Origin: Paracoccaceae bacterium
GTDB lineage: Bacteria; Pseudomonadota; Alphaproteobacteria; Rhodobacterales; Rhodobacteraceae
Assembly: GCA_007128995.1 (NCBI GenBank)
Contig: SKWJ01000401.1
Location: forward strand, 1 to 9,878
Direction of reading: 5' to 3'
Length of the DNA stretch: 9,878 nucleotides
Within the stretch, counting starts at the first letter, position 1. Every line of letters begins with the position of its first letter. The position numbers and the translations under genes are program-made. Positions 6,497 through 9,878 of this stretch are shown piece by piece. The notes beneath the pieces are model-generated. The model saw nothing but the letters and a program-made list of their open reading frames with translations, had not been told where the DNA came from and searched no databases.

Positions 6497-7276
6497 TCAA
6501 CCGGAAAGTACAGGCAAATTTCGTGCCTCCAGTGCGCGGGCGATGGTGGCGGGCGGTGCGCTGTCGGTGATCAACCCGGCAGCGCGGTCCTGCCCAATAA
6601 TCCGGCACGGCGTGCGCGCCCCGAACTTGGAAGCGTCGAGCACGAAATAGCCGCGATGTGCTGCCGCAATCATCAGGCCGCGCGTCTCGGCGCCAAGCGG
6701 GGTGAAATCCGTGACGGAACCATCCATAGCCACACCGCCCGCACTGACGAAGGCGATGTCGACCCGGAACCGCGCAAGCGAAGCCATGACTTCAGGGCCT
6801 TCGGCCGCTTCGTCGCCTGGATTGATTGTGCCACCTGTGATCTGAATGCGAAAGCTGTCGTGGCGGCAGAGGTCACGGGCGATTGCCAGGCTGGTGGTAA
6901 TCACAGTCAGCCCGCGCCGTTTCCCCAGCATCGCTGCAATGGCCGCTGTGGTCGACCCGGCATCCAGCAGCACCACCATGCCGTCGGCGACCAGCGTCGC
7001 CGCGCGTCGACCTATCCGCGCCTTGGCCTCGGTGTTGCGTGTTGATCGGCTGGCCAATGCCGGTTCTACGGCAGAGGCGCGTACTGCGCCTCCATGCGTC
7101 AACTCCACTGCTCCGCGCAGTGCCAATGCCTTGAGGTCGCGGCGCGCAGTCTCGGAACTGACACCGAACTGCTGCGCGATATCGGTGACGAGGATAGCGC
7201 CATTGGTCTCGATCCGAGTCAGGATCGCATCCTGGCGCTGCGGCGCGAGTCGACGGGAAGTCGGGTTTTCCTGCAT
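6497..7276 (-). CDS. DeoR-family transcriptional regulator
   Basis: A 259-residue regulator of normal family length. The N-terminal DeoR helix-turn-helix is plain: RQDAILTRIETNGAILVTDI followed by FGVSSETARRDLKALALRGA (about residues 14-55), with HGGA at 61-64. The sensor domain (about 78-235) resembles sugar-phosphate isomerase folds and contains DAGSTT (105-110), the ITGGTINPGDEAAEGP loop and DASKFG (214-219), landmarks of effector binding by phosphorylated small molecules in this family. The start at 7276 gives the canonical N-terminus; an upstream ATG at 7465 would add 63 residues of no recognised family and has no ribosome binding site. It sits between the ABC permease (249 bases upstream) and the dehydrogenase (102 bases downstream), all in one direction, so it likely controls this module, with the AT-rich repeats at 6421-6441 as a candidate site. 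Effector unknown. Confidence 0.87.
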   Translation of the reverse strand: MQENPTSRRLAPQRQDAILTRIETNGAILVTDIAQQFGVSSETARRDLKALALRGAVELTHGGAVRASAVEPALASRSTRNTEAKARIGRRAATLVADGMVVLLDAGSTTAAIAAMLGKRRGLTVITTSLAIARDLCRHDSFRIQITGGTINPGDEAAEGPEVMASLARFRVDIAFVSAGGVAMDGSVTDFTPLGAETRGLMIAAAHRGYFVLDASKFGARTPCRIIGQDRAAGLITDSAPPATIARALEARNLPVLSG

Positions 7277-7525
7277 CCCGCCAGTTTCAGGGAGTTGGAG
7301 GCCGAATGCAAGCCGCGACCAATGCTCTTGGAAAACAGTGGCTGCGCATCCGCCCTGTTCCACCACGACCGCTTTTCCGCCCATTGCAGGCCAGCCGTCG
7401 CCCGGATAGGGCAAAACGATCACGCGCGGGTGGCAGTGGTGACTGCCAACCAGTGTCCGCAGCATTGCCCAGACGGGTAAACCGCAGATGACGTTGCGTG
7501 TTGTCTTCCCCGTCCCGCTGCGATT
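7277..7525 (-). other. Spacer between permease and regulator with a small hairpin
   Basis: No gene of its own is recognised in these 249 bases. A perfect 7-bp stem, TGGCAGT (7431-7437) / ACTGCCA (7442-7448) with a 4-base loop, lies about 80 bases past the permease stop; no T-run directly follows on the minus strand, so termination is uncertain. The DeoR reading frame stays open across 7277-7465, but the 63 residues it would encode match nothing I know. Confidence 0.4.
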
Positions 7526-9241
7526 TCATTTGCGCCGCCAGAACTGAAAGCGCGCCAGAACGTAGCGATCCAGCAGAATATGCAGGATCTTCACCCCTAT
7601 GGAGGTTGCGACGATCATCGTCGCCATGGCTGCGGCAGCGGCAATGAAGCCTGCTTCGTCCATATGCACGATAGAGATCGAGGCAAGTTTCGTCTGCGCC
7701 CCGTACAGGAAGATGACCGCAGATACCGTGGTCATCGCATTGATGAACAGATAAACTGCGATATCGAGGATCGAGGGCAGGCATATCGGCACAGTGACGC
7801 GCCTGAACGTGTTCCAGAACGGCACCTTCAACGACGCTGACACGGCCTCGAATTCGCGGTCGATCTGCTTCAGCGCGGTCAGTGCCGTGATATGCGAGAC
7901 CGTGAAGAAATGCGTGATGGTATTCACGACCAGAATTGTCAGGGTCGCGTAGAAGATATTCAGCGGGTTCCACGGCGCATTGAAAAAGAACACATAGCCC
8001 AGCCCCAGCACAAGACCGGGGACTGCGACAGGCATCATGGCAAGAAAATGTGCAAAACCGCGTGCGAACGGAAATGCCTTGGTCTTTTCGATGATATAGG
8101 CACCTGTGAAAATAACGGCCGTGCCAATCACTGACGCCAGAACAGCCAACTTTATGGATGTGAAATAGGGGTCCCAGCCATTCGGGTCGAAGCGCGGGAA
8201 ATTGTAGTTGGCCGTTGTCAGTGTCAGGTTATAGGGCCAGTAGCGTATGAACGAGGCCCAGACCGCCACGCCCAGCGCGGCAGCCACCAGCACCGCGACC
8301 ACACTGCAATATATCACAAAGCCAATGTCACGGCGCATGTTCGGCGCGGGCTGATAAGGCACCGCCCGGGCGGAAAGCAACGCGACCTGACGGCGATTGA
8401 CGATCCGATCAACACCAAAGGCTACGACAGCAGGAACCAGAAGGATCATGCCGACAACCGCCCCCATTTCAAAATTCTGTTGCCCAACAACAGCGCGGTA
8501 GACATCGGTCGCCAGCACATTGTACTGACCGCCAATGACTTTCGGTATCCCGAAATCCGTGATGACCAGTGTGAACACGATAAATGTGGCACTGATCAGC
8601 CCATATTGAGCGCCGGGCAATGTAATCGTGCGGAATATCCGGGTCTTGGGTGTGCCCAGCGCATTGGCCACTTCGTAAAGCCGGCCATCAGACAACCCCA
8701 GCGCAGTGACAAGGATAAGCACAGCATGGGGAAATGTATAAGTGACCTGCGCAATCACAATGCCGATGGGGCCGTAGATGCTGTTTCCCATCAGCATCCA
8801 GCGCAGGAAGCCCTGATTGCCGAAAATATAGACAAGCGAAAGTGCCGACATCAGGGAGGGGGCAAAAAGCGGCAACAGGGCGAGAGCGTAGAACAGGGCC
8901 TTTGCCGGCATGCAGGTTCGGGTCAGGGCATAGGCATATGTGAATGCCAGCGGGATCACGATGAGTGTCGACAGCGCGGCAATGAACAGACTGTTGAACA
9001 GCGAATTCATCAGGATCGGATTGGCGAAATAGGCAGCATAATTGCGCAGGCCCACGAACTCTCCGCTTGCGCTTTGAAAACTTTTGGACAGCAGGGCGTA
9101 AAGCGGCAGAGCGATCGAAATCAGAAGGAACACACAGAGCAACGCGACCAGAAACCCGGCCACAGCGTTTTCGGATGGAACCCGAAGGCCTCGTCGGTGC
9201 GAAGGGACAGCACGTGGCGCAGGGGGAGCCAGGTCAGCCAT
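7526..9241 (-). CDS. ABC transporter permease with two fused MetI domains (2-aminoethylphosphonate/ferric-type importer)
   Basis: A 571-residue inner-membrane protein with two halves of about six membrane helices each (residues ~25-285 and ~305-565), i.e. two binding-protein-dependent permease domains in one chain. Each half has an EAA-type loop that docks the ATPase: YEVANALGTPKTRIFRTITLP near 189-209 and FEAVSASLKVPFWNTFRRVTVP near 464-485. From memory the sequence is closest to the fused permeases annotated as 2-aminoethylphosphonate transporters (PhnU2/AepW type), with shared stretches such as VFTLVITDFGIPKVIGGQ, QVALLSARAVPY and AMTTVSAVIFLYG; ferric-ion permeases (FbpB) share the architecture. 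The ATG at 9241 overlaps the ATPase TGA by one base (TGATG), with GAGG 7 bases upstream; a GTG at 9244 is an alternative. Substrate assignment rests on recollection only, and the neighbouring N-methyl-amine-type dehydrogenase suggests it could differ. Confidence 0.83.
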   Translation of the reverse strand: MADLAPPAPRAVPSHRRGLRVPSENAVAGFLVALLCVFLLISIALPLYALLSKSFQSASGEFVGLRNYAAYFANPILMNSLFNSLFIAALSTLIVIPLAFTYAYALTRTCMPAKALFYALALLPLFAPSLMSALSLVYIFGNQGFLRWMLMGNSIYGPIGIVIAQVTYTFPHAVLILVTALGLSDGRLYEVANALGTPKTRIFRTITLPGAQYGLISATFIVFTLVITDFGIPKVIGGQYNVLATDVYRAVVGQQNFEMGAVVGMILLVPAVVAFGVDRIVNRRQVALLSARAVPYQPAPNMRRDIGFVIYCSVVAVLVAAALGVAVWASFIRYWPYNLTLTTANYNFPRFDPNGWDPYFTSIKLAVLASVIGTAVIFTGAYIIEKTKAFPFARGFAHFLAMMPVAVPGLVLGLGYVFFFNAPWNPLNIFYATLTILVVNTITHFFTVSHITALTALKQIDREFEAVSASLKVPFWNTFRRVTVPICLPSILDIAVYLFINAMTTVSAVIFLYGAQTKLASISIVHMDEAGFIAAAAAMATMIVATSIGVKILHILLDRYVLARFQFWRRK

Positions 9242-9878
9242 CACGCAGCCTCTTCGGTTGCCAATGCATCAATCGGAGTTTGAAAGACATGCAGCGACTG
9301 TTCGGGCAACGCCACGGTCATGGGTTTGCCAACAGAGATATCCATGTCGCGCATCAGGTTGACCGAAAAATCGGCCAGGATCGGAACATCGCCCGAAACC
9401 GTCAGCAAGCGCGCCCGGCAGAACGCGCCCATGAATTCCAGATCGTCAACATAAACGTCGATCCGGTTCGGGGTGTCAGGTGTCACATCGCGCACGCGCA
9501 CTTGTTCCGGGCGCAATCCCACCGTTACCTTTGTACCTGCCGCAAGCCCGCGGTCATTGGAACAGGAAAGGTCGATCCCCGCCACCTTCAAATGTTGCGC
9601 CGCTTTCAGGGTTCCTTCAAAGAAACTCATCGTGCCCACAAAATCGGCGACAAAGGCGGTTGCCGGTGCGGCATATACCTCGGCCGGGGCGCCGATCTGT
9701 TCGATCACCCCGTGGTTCATGACAACGATCCGGTCGGCCATTGTCAACGCCTCTTCCTGATCATGGGTCACCATGATTGTCGTGACACCAAGATCGCGCT
9801 GCAAATCACGGATCTGCTCACGAAGCCGCAGCCTGACACGGGCATCAAGGGCCGAAAGCGGTTCGTCCAGCAAAAGCA
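9241..9878 (-). CDS. ABC transporter ATP-binding protein, C-terminal part (cut by window edge)
   Basis: The visible 211 residues begin in the Walker B motif (LLLDEP) at the very right edge, followed by the D-loop (SALDA) and the switch histidine in IMVTHDQEEALTMADR. After the nucleotide-binding domain come the regulatory linker (IEQIGAPAEVYAAPATAFVADFVGT) and a TOBE-type domain (about residues 90-205, including TVGLRPEQVRVRD). This is the arrangement of importer ATPases of the PotA/FbpC/2-aminoethylphosphonate group. The P-loop and the ABC signature lie outside the window, as does the true start; an apparent TTG start near 9873 is only the frame edge. It powers the permease encoded directly downstream, with which it overlaps (TGATG), so the two are translationally coupled. 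The solute-binding protein gene is probably further right. Confidence 0.9.
   Translation of the reverse strand, partial: LLLDEPLSALDARVRLRLREQIRDLQRDLGVTTIMVTHDQEEALTMADRIVVMNHGVIEQIGAPAEVYAAPATAFVADFVGTMSFFEGTLKAAQHLKVAGIDLSCSNDRGLAAGTKVTVGLRPEQVRVRDVTPDTPNRIDVYVDDLEFMGAFCRARLLTVSGDVPILADFSVNLMRDMDISVGKPMTVALPEQSLHVFQTPIDALATEEAA

Noticed and set aside
7277..7465. N-terminal 63-residue extension of the DeoR regulator from ATG 7465
   Set aside because: The DeoR N-terminus normally starts within about 10-15 residues of the HTH; no ribosome binding site at 7465 and no recognised domain in the extension.
8480..9283. Long plus-strand open frame opposite the permease gene (267 codons)
   Set aside because: Its product is hydrophilic and rich in Gln, Arg, His and Asp with no domain, as expected from the complement of a membrane-protein gene; the minus-strand frame has clear permease motifs.

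Overview
The window looks like a chromosomal catabolic/transport region of an alphaproteobacterium, most likely a member of the Rhodobacteraceae (roseobacter group). The basis is the moderately high GC content, the protein families present, and their protein-level resemblance (from memory) to roseobacter homologues. No rRNA, tRNA, CRISPR array or phage module is visible.

Left block (1-3607). The window opens in the last codons of an unidentified plus-strand gene (stop at 51-53). An inositol 2-dehydrogenase (iolG, 55-1047) follows directly. Converging on iolG is a 64-residue two-helix membrane protein (1044-1238, minus). Behind it lies a strong 14-bp hairpin with a GCGA loop in the minus-strand RNA. 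Next come a phytanoyl-CoA-dioxygenase-type Fe(II)/2-oxoglutarate oxygenase (1323-2507, minus) and, divergent from it, a LacI-type regulator (2594-3607, plus). The two share an 86-bp intergenic region. This block reads as inositol or related polyol metabolism with its own regulator; the substrate of the oxygenase is unknown.

Junction (3608-3952). No intact gene is present. The right half holds a degenerate, frameshifted and internally deleted remnant of an IS481-family transposase, marking an old insertion between the two blocks.

Right block (3953-9878, all minus strand, transcribed right to left). The order is: the C-terminal two thirds of an ABC transporter ATPase (cut by the window edge); a fused two-domain permease resembling the 2-aminoethylphosphonate (AEP)/ferric-type family; a DeoR-family regulator; and a large FAD-dependent dehydrogenase fused to a GcvT-like folate domain (dimethylglycine/sarcosine dehydrogenase family). 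ATPase and permease overlap as TGATG. The regulator and the dehydrogenase are separated by about 100 bp holding an AT-rich tandem repeat that could be the DeoR operator/promoter. The most interesting reading is an import-and-oxidation module: the transporter brings in a small nitrogenous or phosphonate solute, and the flavoenzyme oxidatively demethylates it onto tetrahydrofolate. The substrate cannot be read from the sequence, and the solute-binding protein, if present, lies beyond the right edge.
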